From NCBI GenBank assembly GCA_049487715.1, contig CP150546.1, forward strand, positions 1,302,001 through 1,366,000: a stretch of DNA of 64,000 nucleotides, written 5' to 3'. Position numbers and translations under genes: made by a program. The stretch is from Pycnococcus provasolii (taxonomy: Eukaryota; Chlorophyta; Pseudoscourfieldiophyceae; Pseudoscourfieldiales). The notes under the pieces were generated by a model, which saw only the letters and a list, made by a program, of their open reading frames with translations, made no database searches and was not told the DNA's origin. Positions 37,326-46,458 of the stretch are shown piece after piece (positions within the stretch are counted from its first letter, which is position 1; each line of letters starts with the position of its first letter).

Positions 37326-38801
37326 ATGGTGCGCTTCACGTCCTACATAAAGAGGCCAGCTACTAAGAAAAACAGCTACGCACCGGAACCTGTTGAGGAT
37401 GTCAGCTTTCCGTTCGATGTCTACGTCGCGGCGGTGTACCCGAACCAAGCGGACATACCAAAGCTCAAACGGGCGCTCGAAAACGCCATCGCCAACGACG
37501 TGCCCATCTCAGCAGGTGTACTCGTGCGTCAACACGACCAAATACAAGTCGAAGTCGACCACGACGACGCAGGCGTGCCGTTCACAGTGCAAACCACCGA
37601 CGACCTCACGGACCGCGAGCTCGCGAAAATTCTAGACGAAGGCGACGTCGACGACGACGGGTGCTCGTCGCGCGTGTGTCGGTGGCTCGCGGACGACAGT
37701 CAAGGTCGTGAGCGCGCGCATGCGCTGAGCGAGCTTGTGGACGGCGGTCGGCTCGGTATCGACGCACACGTGCTGGAGCCCGTGACGCGCGTGCGTTTGA
37801 CGCAGGCACGCGGATGCTACGTGGTGTGTGTGCAGGCATCTCACCTGCCGAGCGACGCATGGTCGGTGTTTTTGCTTTGGGACGCTTGGTCGCGCGCGTA
37901 CGCGTCTCTGTCCACAGGCACCGGCGATATCGCCGACGCGACGTCGAAACCCGTGTGGTGGGATGGTGCTCAGTTTCGTGAGAGCTTGCCGACGTCGCGT
38001 CCTGGTGGCACGGCGGAGTTCCGGTCGTTCGAAAAGGCGTTGCCCGTGTGGATGCGCGAGCGCTCGGAGGCCGTCATGAAGGCACGGGCCGGGAACGCAC
38101 GCCGCGACGACGACGAGGGACACGTGCTGTGGCTGCGTGTGTCGGACGATGGCATGCGATCGCTGCGCGAAGCTAGCGGATCGAAAACGTTCGACGTGCT
38201 GATGCATTTGCTGTCGCCTGAGAACGTACGATGGTTTCGTATCGCGTATGACTTGCGCATCTCTCATCCTGACTCAGATTCGTCTCATTTTTATGGGCGT
38301 GGTGCGATCCGGCTTTACGGCTGTGTCGCTGAAAAAATGGGTGGCATCGAGGCTGGTGACGTGAGGCGTGCGCTGAGGCACGACGCGTGCGACTTTCCGA
38401 CACGCGCCGATGTGGTGCACGGTCCGTTCCTCGCAGTAAGCTACTGGAGTCACGAGCCTTCGACGTTCCCCGCCGGGAACGCGATGCCGGCATTCGGCAG
38501 CTCCGTCGGCCGTACGTGCTTCCCCGCGTCGTTTCTGCTGTCGCACTGGCAAGACTGCTTTGTGCCTCTCGCGGTTGACTCCGACCGCGTGTGCGCGTTC
38601 ATACGTCGCGTGAGCGATCAGTACATGGTTGCATGTTACGGGATCGAGCGTCAGCTGCGTCACATCGCGTTGGAGGTGCGCCGTCACTCTGCAGAGGTTG
38701 GTCTGCGCGAGGGCGCTAGCGAGTCGTTCGAGGTGCACGTCGCGCGTTCGTGTGCGAGTCGTCCGAGGCCGCTTGACGCGCGTGCCGCTGAAGCTGGGTG
38801 A
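37326..38801 (+). CDS. BAHD-type acyltransferase-like partner protein, plus-strand copy B
   Basis: The product has 491 residues and is almost identical to copy A; by eye only a few bases differ, giving Thr-to-Ala in GDIAD(T/A)TSK and Ala-to-Gly in EKM(A/G)GIEAG. HLPSD is intact. The retroelement now separates it from its minus-strand partner by 3.35 kb, which may affect shared regulation. Confidence 0.68.
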   Translation: MVRFTSYIKRPATKKNSYAPEPVEDVSFPFDVYVAAVYPNQADIPKLKRALENAIANDVPISAGVLVRQHDQIQVEVDHDDAGVPFTVQTTDDLTDRELAKILDEGDVDDDGCSSRVCRWLADDSQGRERAHALSELVDGGRLGIDAHVLEPVTRVRLTQARGCYVVCVQASHLPSDAWSVFLLWDAWSRAYASLSTGTGDIADATSKPVWWDGAQFRESLPTSRPGGTAEFRSFEKALPVWMRERSEAVMKARAGNARRDDDEGHVLWLRVSDDGMRSLREASGSKTFDVLMHLLSPENVRWFRIAYDLRISHPDSDSSHFYGRGAIRLYGCVAEKMGGIEAGDVRRALRHDACDFPTRADVVHGPFLAVSYWSHEPSTFPAGNAMPAFGSSVGRTCFPASFLLSHWQDCFVPLAVDSDRVCAFIRRVSDQYMVACYGIERQLRHIALEVRRHSAEVGLREGASESFEVHVARSCASRPRPLDARAAEAG

Positions 38802-38906
38802 TGCACTCCGTTACAAACAAGGTGCGCCAGTACTGAGTGGGAAGCGCGCTGGACGACCGTCTCGCGTCCTTTGAGGGGGTAAGAGTTTACATATTCATGT
38901 GTAAAC

Positions 38907-38936
38907 CATGTCGCCAGCAGCTGCCGCCGCCACAGG
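38907..38936 (-). pseudogene. Broken TPR 5' fragment, right end of the array
   Basis: Only about 30 bp of the TPR fragment remain after the palindrome at 38885-38906; identity stops at CACAGG. This is the right border of the tandem locus. Confidence 0.75.
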
Positions 38937-39245
38937 GGGCATGGGAAAGCGTCCCCCCGGGGGGGAAGACCTCTTAATTTCCCCCTTTCCCCCACAGTTG
39001 CCCTCGGCCTTTTAAAATCCGTCTAGAGTTCCGTCTCCCGGGACGGGGGGTTGACTCTCCTCTCTGCTCTTCGACTTCCGAGACGTAAAAGCACGAGGGA
39101 ATAAGCTCCGTATTCTGACACACCTGCTTTGCACGCGTTCATTCACCACTTCACCTCCCTCGCTCTCTCTCCAGGAGCTTGACATTGTTTTCCCTTTCAC
39201 TCACTCTTTGCTTTGGTCCTTTCCTTCTTCTCTTTCCGGCTGGTT
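38937..39245. other. Upstream region of the RWP-RK gene
   Basis: About 310 bp of unique sequence with a C/G homopolymer region (38960-38990) and a pyrimidine-rich leader before the start codon. No gene is seen. Confidence 0.5.
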
Positions 39246-39256
39246 ATGACGAAGAC

Positions 39257-39287
<31 letters not shown>

Positions 39288-39950
39288 GGCTCCGGCTCCA
39301 CCTCCAACAACACCGGCCGTGAAGAACGAAAGATTATGTCCGTGAAGAAATCCCCGTGTCCTCGGGTCCTTGTTGACTACGAACCCATGCCAGCTTTCTT
39401 AAGCTCTTCTTTGGCGCTCATCATGGACCCCGACGACGTCTCCGACTTCTTAGGCGGCTTCTCGGGCATCTCCTCAGAAGGGACGACGGACAGCAACAAC
39501 AAGGTGTTGCTTACAACAACAACAGCAGCAGCAGCAGCAGCAGAAGCAACAACAACCTCCTCCGGCAAAATGGGGAAGTTGATGCAAGACGAAGATGACG
39601 TCACAGCCATCTTTAGGATGCCCTTGTCGCAGGCGTGCGAGAGGTTGGGAGCGACAAAGGAGGCTTTGAAGAAGCAGGCACGCACGCACGGCTTATCGAG
39701 GTGGCCATCTCGACGACTTCTGAGCGTCGCTCGCGTTGCCAAGTCGCTGGCCGACTACATGGACTACCTCGAGGAGACAAACGCGGACGAGAAGACGAAG
39801 AAGCTTGTCGCGCATGCAAGCCTGTGCGTTTCGTGCGAGTACAAGGAGACACAGCGTAACTCCAAAACTGGGGTGTCCAGCTCCTTCGCTCGCTTGAGGC
39901 AGGGCATGTACAAGATTGTTCACAAAATCAAGAGCAACAAAACCAACTAA
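39246..39950 (+). CDS. RWP-RK domain transcription factor (short form)
   Basis: The product has 234 residues from the Met at 39246. After poly-Asn and Thr/Ala-rich stretches, residues about 118-165 carry IFRMPLSQACERLGATKEALKK, then HGLSRWPSRRLLSV. This is the RWP-RK helix-turn-helix core, with RWPSRRL in place of the usual RWPxRK. There is no GAF/NLP N-terminal domain, so it belongs with the RKD-like small proteins, which in green algae control gamete and nitrogen programmes. The C-terminal helix has paired Cys (LCVSCEYK) and a basic tail. Confidence 0.8.
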
Positions 39951-40795
39951 ATACACGGGCAGGTCTACTAAGTACTACAACAAAACACTTCGGTCGGGCT
40001 GTATACACACGTACTACGAGAAGAAACAAACCAGCCCATTTTTTTAAAACAACAATTTTTGTAATAACTAATAACCATGTACGTTCTCATTTTGAAGCAC
40101 GATGTTATGTTGTATGATACCACAACGATGAAAGCGCGCGCGTGTACAACCAATAAAACATCGGACTTCCTTGCTCAGCCATCACACACACACACAATAG
40201 TGCTAGGAGGAAGGAGGGTGCTGGTAACCACCTGACCTTGCATGTGACCATGCACAGAGCTTCGTCGGCTTTCTTCCTCCCCCTCCCGAAACACCCCTTG
40301 CGGACTTTCTTGTTGGAGCACCCGACGTTCGCTCCATGTTTCGTGACGCCGCTTCAGCATGTGCTTCTACGCCACGCGGAGGGTCCTGCCTTGCATGTTG
40401 TCCGGTTTGTCCCACCCACTGGGGGTCCTATATAGGTAAAGAACTCCACAACTCTTAGTAAGTACGAACGTCAAAAACGGGTGACGACGTGAAAATAAAC
40501 CAAAAGTGTAGAATGAAGTTACAGTGGGGGGAAAAGGGAAGGGCGAGCCTCGTGAGGCTCGAGTCCCAAGGGGATCTTGAGAGCCTTCGGCCGAGAGAGA
40601 GCCAAATGCATGTTCGAAGAGCTGTGACCAATACTCAGCTTGAGTCGCGGCTGAGGCCGCGGCGACTGTTTCCGAGTCGCCTAGGTGGCCGAATTCGGGG
40701 TTTCCAGTTTTTTTGTTATATAATGAATTATGCTTATATCACTTATATAACACGATATAATTTACACCACATGATGACATGAATATCGCGTTATA

Positions 40796-41034
40796 TTGCC
40801 AACCCTGAAGGTTTCAGGAGAAACGGCGTATGCCGCGTGGAAAGCGGCGCGTCAACAGCAGCGTACTCCGCGCGCGTACCTGGTGTACCTCGAGGGCCTC
40901 AAGCTTCAGGTTAACTCTGATACGAGTCCCTTGGTGGAGACCATCTCGGACGACATCCTGCGCGAGAAGTTCCGCAGCACTCTGTGGAAAGAGTTGCAGG
41001 ATGCCAGGATGTTCCGACACGTAGATTGTTCGTG
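40796..41034 (+). pseudogene. Retrotransposon gag-like fragment
   Basis: An open stretch of about 79 codons without an ATG start reads ...WKAARQQQRTPRAYLVYLEGLKLQV... then ISDDILREKFRSTLWKELQDARMF. This resembles the helical core of LTR-retrotransposon gag proteins (a T-x-x-x-YL...L...I-x-D-x-x-LxxKFxxxL pattern). It is bounded by AT-rich DNA and has no partner domains, so it is a remnant. Confidence 0.4.
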
Positions 41035-41212
41035 ACAGCTTTGTTCGGATTATTCTGCTCCATGCTCATCGAGTAGACGAGTATTGCATCCTCATCGCGT
41101 GGGTTGGCTGGCTTTCGTGACATTGGAGAAGTCACGTGGACGTCACCTTTTGGACCCGCTGCACGCCAGACGTCGATAACCTTACTCGTCTACACGAGGG
41201 ATGGGAATAGGA

Positions 41213-41245
41213 GGGTTTAGGGGGGGGGTAGGGTTAGGGTTAGGG
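41213..41245. repeat. Interstitial TTAGGG telomere-like tract
   Basis: GGGTTTAGGG followed by a G-run and TAGGGTTAGGGTTAGGG. The orientation is opposite to the tract at 41873. Confidence 0.8.
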
Positions 41246-41316
41246 CTAAGCCCCTTACACTAAAGGTATTTCATGTGGTACAAGAGACGCGTCGTCGTCG
41301 TTCGTACACGCGACGC

Positions 41317-41628
41317 TTAGCGCTTCAAGATGGCTCGCGCGTACTTGAAGACCTGGTACGTCGAGCTCGGCTGCCTCGCCGCGAGTTTTTTGGCGTTGAG
41401 GTCGCGCGCCATGCAGTCGCTGAGTGCGCGCTGTTCGCTGATGCACCTCTCAGACGCCCCCGAGTTCTTTTTTAGGCACGTGAAGAACTCAGCCATCTGC
41501 ACGGCGCACAGCTGCTTTCTGTTTCCTGTGCTTGAGCACCGCTTGCCAAGTTCGTTCAGGAGCTGCTGTCTCGTAACCTTCTTTGCCTTCTCTCTTGGAT
41601 CGTACTTCTTCCCTCCTGAAGCCCCCAT
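41317..41628 (-). CDS. Twin-CX9C (CHCH) mitochondrial protein, possibly mitoribosomal mS37-like
   Basis: The product has 103 residues from the Met at 41628. It has a basic N-terminus, then C-AVQMAEFFT-C and C-ISEQRALSD-C, two CX9C motifs separated by 12 residues, the helix-loop-helix of intermembrane-space import substrates of Mia40. A basic C-terminus follows. Size, basic charge and motif spacing are compatible with MRP10/mS37 of the mitochondrial small ribosomal subunit, but other CX9C assembly factors cannot be excluded. Its coding region is bracketed by oppositely oriented telomere-like repeats. Confidence 0.72.
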   Translation of the reverse strand: MGASGGKKYDPREKAKKVTRQQLLNELGKRCSSTGNRKQLCAVQMAEFFTCLKKNSGASERCISEQRALSDCMARDLNAKKLAARQPSSTYQVFKYARAILKR

Positions 41629-42034
41629 CGTGTTGCTGACAGAGTCTGTGCTCTTTGCTTGTGCGCGTCCCTGTTGTTTGCGTGGTGAAGTGAGACGGTG
41701 TCCCTCCTTCCGTCCCGCACGCACGCAACGAGTGCTTCACACCGAGTGCTGTGTTCGTCGTTTTCCGTACGTCGACGACGTTTTCTGGTGGGCGAAGGCT
41801 GAAAGTTGACGCGAAGAATGACGAAAGGCAGGAGGCCCCACCCCAGGGGCAGGGGACTCCTGGAGGCCCCAGCCCTAACCCTAACCCTAACGGGAGGACC
41901 CCCCTCCCCTCCCCATTTTTATAAATTATAAATTATTAGGAAACTTCGTTGAAACTCTTTCAGACGTTGACTTTTACACACAAAACAAAGCACGAACCAG
42001 GTTAGAGGGGGGAAAATAAAGGAGAGACACCTCC
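41629..42034. other. Intergenic region between the CX9C gene and DHFR-TS
   Basis: It contains the upstream region of the CX9C gene, the CCCTAA tract (41873-41890) and an AT-rich block (41915-41945) near the DHFR-TS 3' end. Confidence 0.5.
41873..41890. repeat. Interstitial (CCCTAA)3 telomere-like tract
   Basis: Three perfect CCCTAA units, the reverse complement of the tract at 41229-41245. The two face each other across the CX9C gene. Confidence 0.85.
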
Positions 42035-43597
42035 TCAGACAGCCATCTTCATCGCAATCTTCTTGTGTGGTGTGTACCCCACCAACTCAAAATCTTCAAA
42101 GTTGAAGTCCTCGATGCGCTCCTTATCAGCCTTGATGATGAGCTGCGGGAATGCACGAGGCTCGTTCTTCAGCTGCTCCTTCAGCGGCTCGACGTGGTTC
42201 GTGTACACATGCGCGTCGCCGAGCGTGTGAACAAAGTCGCCCGGCTTGAGGCCGGTCACCTTTGCCATCAGAACCGTGAGTAAGGCGTAACTGGCAATGT
42301 TGAACGGAACGCCAAGTCCCATGTCGCAAGAACGCTGGTACATCTGGCAGCTCAGCTCGCCGTCCGCGACGTAGAACTGCGCAAACATGTGGCACGGTGG
42401 TAGGGCCATCTCGCGCAACGCGGCTGGATTCCACGCAGTCATGATGATGCGCCGATCCTCCGGCTTGTTGCGAATCTTATCGAGGCACTCCGCGAGCTGG
42501 TCCACGCCGCAGCCGGTGTAGTCGTCGTGCATCGACCCGTACTCCGCGCCAAAGTGACGCCACTGGAAGCCATACACAGGGCCAAGGTCGCCCTCCTCGC
42601 GATGACCCAGACCGACGCTGTCAAGGTACTCGCGGCTTCCATTTCCATCCCAGATGTGAATGTCCTTCTCCTGCAGCTTGCGCGCGTTCGTCTCGCCGCG
42701 AACGAACCAGATCAGTTCCTCAGCCACGCCACGCCAAAAGACGCGCTTCGTCGTCAGCAGAGGGAAGCTGCTGCGCAGGTTGAACCTCATCTGGCGCCCG
42801 AACACGCTCAGCGTTCCCGTTCCCGTGCGGTCGCCTTTCAGCACACCCTCGTCCAAGATCTCACGCACGAGGTCCAGGTACTGCATCTCCTCGTGGCGCG
42901 GCGCAGCTGGCACGTGAGTCGGCAGCTCGGTAACAACTCTCGCCATGTTTGCGCAGTTCACGTAGGTCTCGAACGTGTACCTGAGCTGGTCGCCGCTTGC
43001 CCCGCCCGTGAACCTGCGAGGCGGGCTCGACGCAAACAGCCTGTAGGCGTCTGCGGGAACGTCTCGCACGAACGTGTCGCACTCGAAGCTTCCTCCCTCA
43101 ATCTTCGTGAGATGTATGGCATCGCAGAGAGGCGAGCTGAACGCCTCCTCGTACACCTGACCTCCTCCGATGACGTACACCGTCTCCACGTGCTGCGCCC
43201 ACTCCTCGGTGGCGAGCATGCTGAGTGCGTCGTTGAGGCTCTCCGCCACGGAGACACCAGGTGGGACAGTCGAAGCGGCGGGCGCAGCCCCGCCGTTACC
43301 TCCGGCTGAGACGTTCTCCGACGCGGCGAGCGTTCGCGAGAGCACGACGTTGTGCCTTCCCGGCAGCGGTCGAAACTTGGCGGGTATGCTTTCCCACGTG
43401 CGCCGTCCCATGACGACGGCGTTCTTCTTGGCGGGGTCCTTGGTGGTTGCGGTGACAGCCTTGAAGTATGCCATGTCCGCGGGCAGTCGCCACGGTATGC
43501 GGTTGAGGTGTCCGATTCCGAGTCGTCCCGCGCGCGTCGCCCCTGCGAGCACCACCTGGAACGTGCGTGCGGTGCTGTTCGCCATGGGCGCGTCCAT
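42035..43597 (-). CDS. DHFR-TS: Bifunctional dihydrofolate reductase-thymidylate synthase
   Basis: The product has 520 residues, starting at the Met at 43597. The N-terminal DHFR domain (about 1-215) has [32 protein letters not shown] and [13 protein letters not shown]. The C-terminal TS domain (about 235-520) has [19 protein letters not shown], the catalytic Cys in [32 protein letters not shown] and [12 protein letters not shown]. The fusion is typical of plants, green algae and many protists. It makes dTMP from dUMP and regenerates tetrahydrofolate. All key residues are present. The upstream extension of the frame is poly-Pro leader sequence and was not used. Confidence 0.97.
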   Translation of the reverse strand: MDAPMANSTARTFQVVLAGATRAGRLGIGHLNRIPWRLPADMAYFKAVTATTKDPAKKNAVVMGRRTWESIPAKFRPLPGRHNVVLSRTLAASENVSAGGNGGAAPAASTVPPGVSVAESLNDALSMLATEEWAQHVETVYVIGGGQVYEEAFSSPLCDAIHLTKIEGGSFECDTFVRDVPADAYRLFASSPPRRFTGGASGDQLRYTFETYVNCANMARVVTELPTHVPAAPRHEEMQYLDLVREILDEGVLKGDRTGTGTLSVFGRQMRFNLRSSFPLLTTKRVFWRGVAEELIWFVRGETNARKLQEKDIHIWDGNGSREYLDSVGLGHREEGDLGPVYGFQWRHFGAEYGSMHDDYTGCGVDQLAECLDKIRNKPEDRRIIMTAWNPAALREMALPPCHMFAQFYVADGELSCQMYQRSCDMGLGVPFNIASYALLTVLMAKVTGLKPGDFVHTLGDAHVYTNHVEPLKEQLKNEPRAFPQLIIKADKERIEDFNFEDFELVGYTPHKKIAMKMAV

Positions 43598-43854
43598 GTG
43601 TGAGTGCAAGTGGTTGTGTTCTCCGTCGTTTGGGAAAAATGGAAGGGGAGGCGGAGGGAGGGAGGGGGAGAGGGACGTTTTAGGTACGAGGGACCTGCAC
43701 CACAGGAGGGGGGGAATTCGAAATCCCAAGGCGCCAAAGCAGCGGCACCCCTTCTGGTTAGGGGTTCGCCTTCGTTCGGGGCAGGTCCCGCGGTTCGGGG
43801 TCTTGTCTTAATGTCTGCGTCTGCCAAGCCTCTCACTCTTCGGTGGGACCACCC

Positions 43855-44628
43855 ATGTCTCCGCTCACGTCGCATCCCCTCAACCTCATGGCCGGCTTCA
43901 TGCTCGTCTGCGGAGTCGCCGCGTGCACCACCATGACAGTCTTCCAAGTGAAAACGCCGTATGGAAGATACACGCGACCAGGGTGGGGGCCGCTCGTGCC
44001 AGCGCGTCTCGCGTGGATCCTGCAAGAAGCGCCGACGCCTGTCGTCGCAATCGCGCTGCTCGCCCAGCGCAACGTCAGCAAACTGGACCCGTCGAGTGTC
44101 GCGCACATTCTGCTCGTGGTGCACTACATACACCGCGCATTTATATACCCGCTGGGTATTCGAAACGGAAAGCCCACGCCCGTCGTCGTCATGGCCCTCG
44201 CGTTCACGTTCTGCACATACAATGGCTCGTTGCAAGGCACCATGCTCAAAGAACTTGAAGGACGCGTTGCGTGGAGTCCGCTAACCATCGCTGGACTAGG
44301 TGTCATGCTGTTCGGCGCGTACCACAACGTGCTTGCGGACTACACGCTCAGATCCCTGCGACGCACCTCTTCGTCGGCACAGCGGTATGTTGCGCCGCCA
44401 AACGTCGGACTGTTTACGTGGGTGTCTGGAGCGAACTTCCTCGGAGAAATCGTCGAGTGGAGTGGATACGCAATGCTTTGCGGAGGCGCATTACCTGCCG
44501 TTGCGTTTGCCGCTTTCACAGCTCTCAACATCGGGCCACGCGCAGTTCACCACCACGCTGATTACTGCAAGAAAATCGACGGATACGATGCACTCGGACG
44601 CACGGCAATCATCCCGTTCCTTTTGTAG
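43855..44628 (+). CDS. Steroid 5-alpha-reductase family protein (DET2-like)
   Basis: The product has 257 residues, close to plant DET2 (about 260). Six or so hydrophobic helices are visible. The C-terminal family signature is strong: LFTWVSGANFLGEIVEWSGYA, then ALNIGPRAVHHHADYCKKI and the closing AIIPFLL, matching the NADPH-binding region of 3-oxo-5-alpha-steroid 4-dehydrogenases. HYIHRAFIYPLGIR is also diagnostic. It probably reduces a delta-4 sterol or related lipid in the ER. The gene is divergent from DHFR-TS (257-bp gap) and its stop lies 35 bp from the convergent next gene. Confidence 0.9.
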   Translation: MSPLTSHPLNLMAGFMLVCGVAACTTMTVFQVKTPYGRYTRPGWGPLVPARLAWILQEAPTPVVAIALLAQRNVSKLDPSSVAHILLVVHYIHRAFIYPLGIRNGKPTPVVVMALAFTFCTYNGSLQGTMLKELEGRVAWSPLTIAGLGVMLFGAYHNVLADYTLRSLRRTSSSAQRYVAPPNVGLFTWVSGANFLGEIVEWSGYAMLCGGALPAVAFAAFTALNIGPRAVHHHADYCKKIDGYDALGRTAIIPFLL

Positions 44629-44663
44629 CACTTCTCTTCTCTGTAAATTTGCTCTTTTGTTAC

Positions 44664-45656
44664 TTATCGTTTCAGTCGGAACAGATTCTGCGGTGCCGCT
44701 TTTCGCAGTGGGTTATCGCCCGGTTTCGAGTATGGAATGCCATACTCGTTCACACCCCACTCCTGCCAAGCGACATCCTTTGGTGGCGGGTTCCCACCGC
44801 GCACGAGGCACTTCAGGTAAAACAAACTTGCCCAGAGAGATCCCACCGCAAATACCCACGTGAAGAGCGTGGGCTGCATGGGTGTCATCGACCAGAGCGC
44901 GTTCACCACAACCTTGCCTGTACCCGCGAAGATGACCCAGCTGTGAACGAAGCTCAGCAATGTGAGCGGTCGGTGCTCACACCGCTTGCTCCAGAGCGCG
45001 TAGCTGATCGAGTTTGTCGTGGCGTGAATGACCCCGTGTATGAGTGGGTAGACGACGCCTCCAAACCCGCACAAGAGTCCGAACAGCCAGCTTCCGAGCA
45101 GAATCAGGCTGAGCGTTGCGCCGAAGCAGAAGTCGTGGATGACCTTCGTTCCGTAGTCTTTGCGCGGTGCCTCTGAGCGCAGGTACGACGTCTTGTATAT
45201 GTTTTCGAAGCTCGACTCAGGCTGCTCGCGAATCCGTCCTTCGAAGATGGTGTCGCCCTTCCGCTCCTCCACCCACGCCTCGCGCCTGAGTCGCATGTAT
45301 TCCCTCCGGCTGACGCGCTTGATTTTGTCTCGAAGGTTTGTGACGTACAGACTGTTGTGTGCGTACGGCGAGTTGCGCGCGCGCCTCTCGATGTTTCGCT
45401 TCGTCTCTTCGTCCAGGTCCGCCTTTTTGTACATTTTCCGAGGCGTGTCCCCGCGTGGCCAAGAAGCTGCCGTCGCCGCAGAGCCGGGGACGAACTCGCC
45501 ACCGTCAGGGTCAGGACGTGAGGTGTCCTCCGCAACGTTCGACACCCGTGCACGAACATCGCGGCGGACGCTGCGTGCACACAGATGCGTGCGTGCGCCT
45601 GCCCCTCGTGTGTGGTGGCACGACGGCCCGAGGTTTGCGCAGTTGGCAGCCGCCAT
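44664..45656 (-). CDS. Unrecognised multi-pass membrane protein, probably organelle-targeted
   Basis: The product has 330 residues from the Met at 45656. The first 50 residues are Ala/Arg/Ser/Cys-rich with few acids, like a transit peptide. A charged helical region (residues about 80-150, RRARNSPYAHNSLYVTNLRDKIKRVSRREYMRLRREAW) precedes about four hydrophobic helices between residues 175 and 285 (including FGATLSLILLGSWLFGLLCGF and TLFTWVFAVGSLWASLFYL). The tail has a Trp-rich VAWQEWGVNEYGIPYSKPG. I do not recognise the family. A chloroplast-envelope or thylakoid location is inferred. Confidence 0.65.
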   Translation of the reverse strand: MAAANCANLGPSCHHTRGAGARTHLCARSVRRDVRARVSNVAEDTSRPDPDGGEFVPGSAATAASWPRGDTPRKMYKKADLDEETKRNIERRARNSPYAHNSLYVTNLRDKIKRVSRREYMRLRREAWVEERKGDTIFEGRIREQPESSFENIYKTSYLRSEAPRKDYGTKVIHDFCFGATLSLILLGSWLFGLLCGFGGVVYPLIHGVIHATTNSISYALWSKRCEHRPLTLLSFVHSWVIFAGTGKVVVNALWSMTPMQPTLFTWVFAVGSLWASLFYLKCLVRGGNPPPKDVAWQEWGVNEYGIPYSKPGDNPLRKAAPQNLFRLKR

Positions 45657-45865
45657 ATGGGAAGGGAGGAGTGAAAAAAGAAACAGGGGAAGAATGAGTG
45701 GGAATGGGAATAGGGACAGGCCGAAGAGCGGATAAGAAACAGCTCGGGAGAACGGAACAAACAACAGCGCCCGGGGATCCCTCGCTGAACCATGGGACGG
45801 TGCTCCCCCTCCCCCTCGTTTCCTTTCCCGCCCCCACCTCCACCTGGACCTGGACCTGGAGGGCC

Positions 45866-46378
45866 ATGTCGCTCCCCCCCTCCGGCCAGCTCGTGCAGCT
45901 GCCAGAGCTCGTGCAGAGCTTCATCGGACTCCGGCACATAAGCAGCCAGGAACAGCAGGCGGCGGCGAACACACCTCACGACGTGGCGCACACCAACGCC
46001 GCCAATACGCCGCCGCTGCCACTGCCTCGTATGCTGCGCAGCCGGTCCGTGCGCGTAACAGGAGTCGTCAGCAACGTCGACGCCGCTAACGCGAGAGCCA
46101 CAATCGCGCACAGAGGATACGAGCTGAGAATAGACCTCAGGCTGATGGATGCAGACTCGGTGTCCGTCACTCCGAACGGGTCGTACAGCCTCATCGGCGA
46201 GCTGTACCACTGCGGTGGGGCACCCGAGCTCTGGGGCGCGTGGACGCACGCTGCACCAGAAGGATTCGAGGCGCCGTGGGTTGCACTTTCTGTTCGTGTT
46301 GTTGTCGACGCCACGGGGCTCGACATGGACCTATTCGAACAAGCACTTGCGGTGCGCAGGCTGGAAGTTGGCGCATAG
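45866..46378 (+). CDS. TEN1: TEN1 homologue (CST telomere complex OB-fold subunit)
   Basis: The product has 170 residues from the Met at 45866. The core is an OB fold: SVRVTGVVSNVDAANARATI aligns with the first strands of TEN1, GSYSLIGELYHCGG with the GxLYxxxGELxH block, and VDATGLDMDLFEQALAVRR with the C-terminal V-x-G-(M/L)-(N/D)-L-x-LxEQAxxxRR helix of human and plant TEN1. TEN1 joins STN1 and CTC1 to bind single-stranded telomeric DNA and help fill-in synthesis. The N-terminal 55 residues and an internal Ala/Pro stretch are extra. Confidence 0.72.
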   Translation: MSLPPSGQLVQLPELVQSFIGLRHISSQEQQAAANTPHDVAHTNAANTPPLPLPRMLRSRSVRVTGVVSNVDAANARATIAHRGYELRIDLRLMDADSVSVTPNGSYSLIGELYHCGGAPELWGAWTHAAPEGFEAPWVALSVRVVVDATGLDMDLFEQALAVRRLEVGA

Positions 46379-46458
46379 CAAGAACCAAGTGAAGTGGTTC
46401 AAACGGCTTCAATCTACGTACTGCCTTGTAAATAATCAAAGTTCATCTTTTTACATGA

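Larger units (their letters stand above)
13524..38936. repeat. Tandem array of BAHD-like gene units (about 25 kb)
   Basis: The basic unit is about 2.65 kb, judged from gene starts at 15507, 18150, 21704, 24356, 26997, 29641 and 33971. In order on the plus strand a unit holds: first 16 codons of the TPR gene in reverse, its leader, a minus-strand acyltransferase gene, a conserved spacer, an optional plus-strand partner gene, a GC-rich tail and a palindrome. Longer spacings reflect a 0.65-kb insertion (18667-19314), the two plus-strand genes, and a retroelement (34403-36939). The array ends abruptly at 38936 inside a partial TPR fragment. Confidence 0.92.
39951..41316. other. 1.37-kb gene-poor region with retroelement remnant
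   Basis: It holds an AT-rich 3' flank (to about 40150), a (CA)n run near 40190, a cluster of short palindromes at 40545-40690 (for example GAGCCTC/GAGGCTC), an AT-rich block (40705-40800), a gag-like fragment (40796-41034), and telomere-like repeats (41213-41245). No intact gene is seen. Confidence 0.5.

Noticed and set aside
13524-38936. CRISPR-like or satellite interpretation of the regular repeats
   Set aside because: Units are 2.6 kb with conserved coding genes; there are no short repeats with unique spacers.
40545-40690. Palindrome-rich stretch as a structured ncRNA gene
   Set aside because: Several short stems are present, but no family resemblance, promoter or terminator pattern was recognised.
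41629-42034. Upstream extension of the CX9C protein to a 135-residue form
   Set aside because: The extension has no ATG giving a better start than 41628, and translates leader-like basic sequence.
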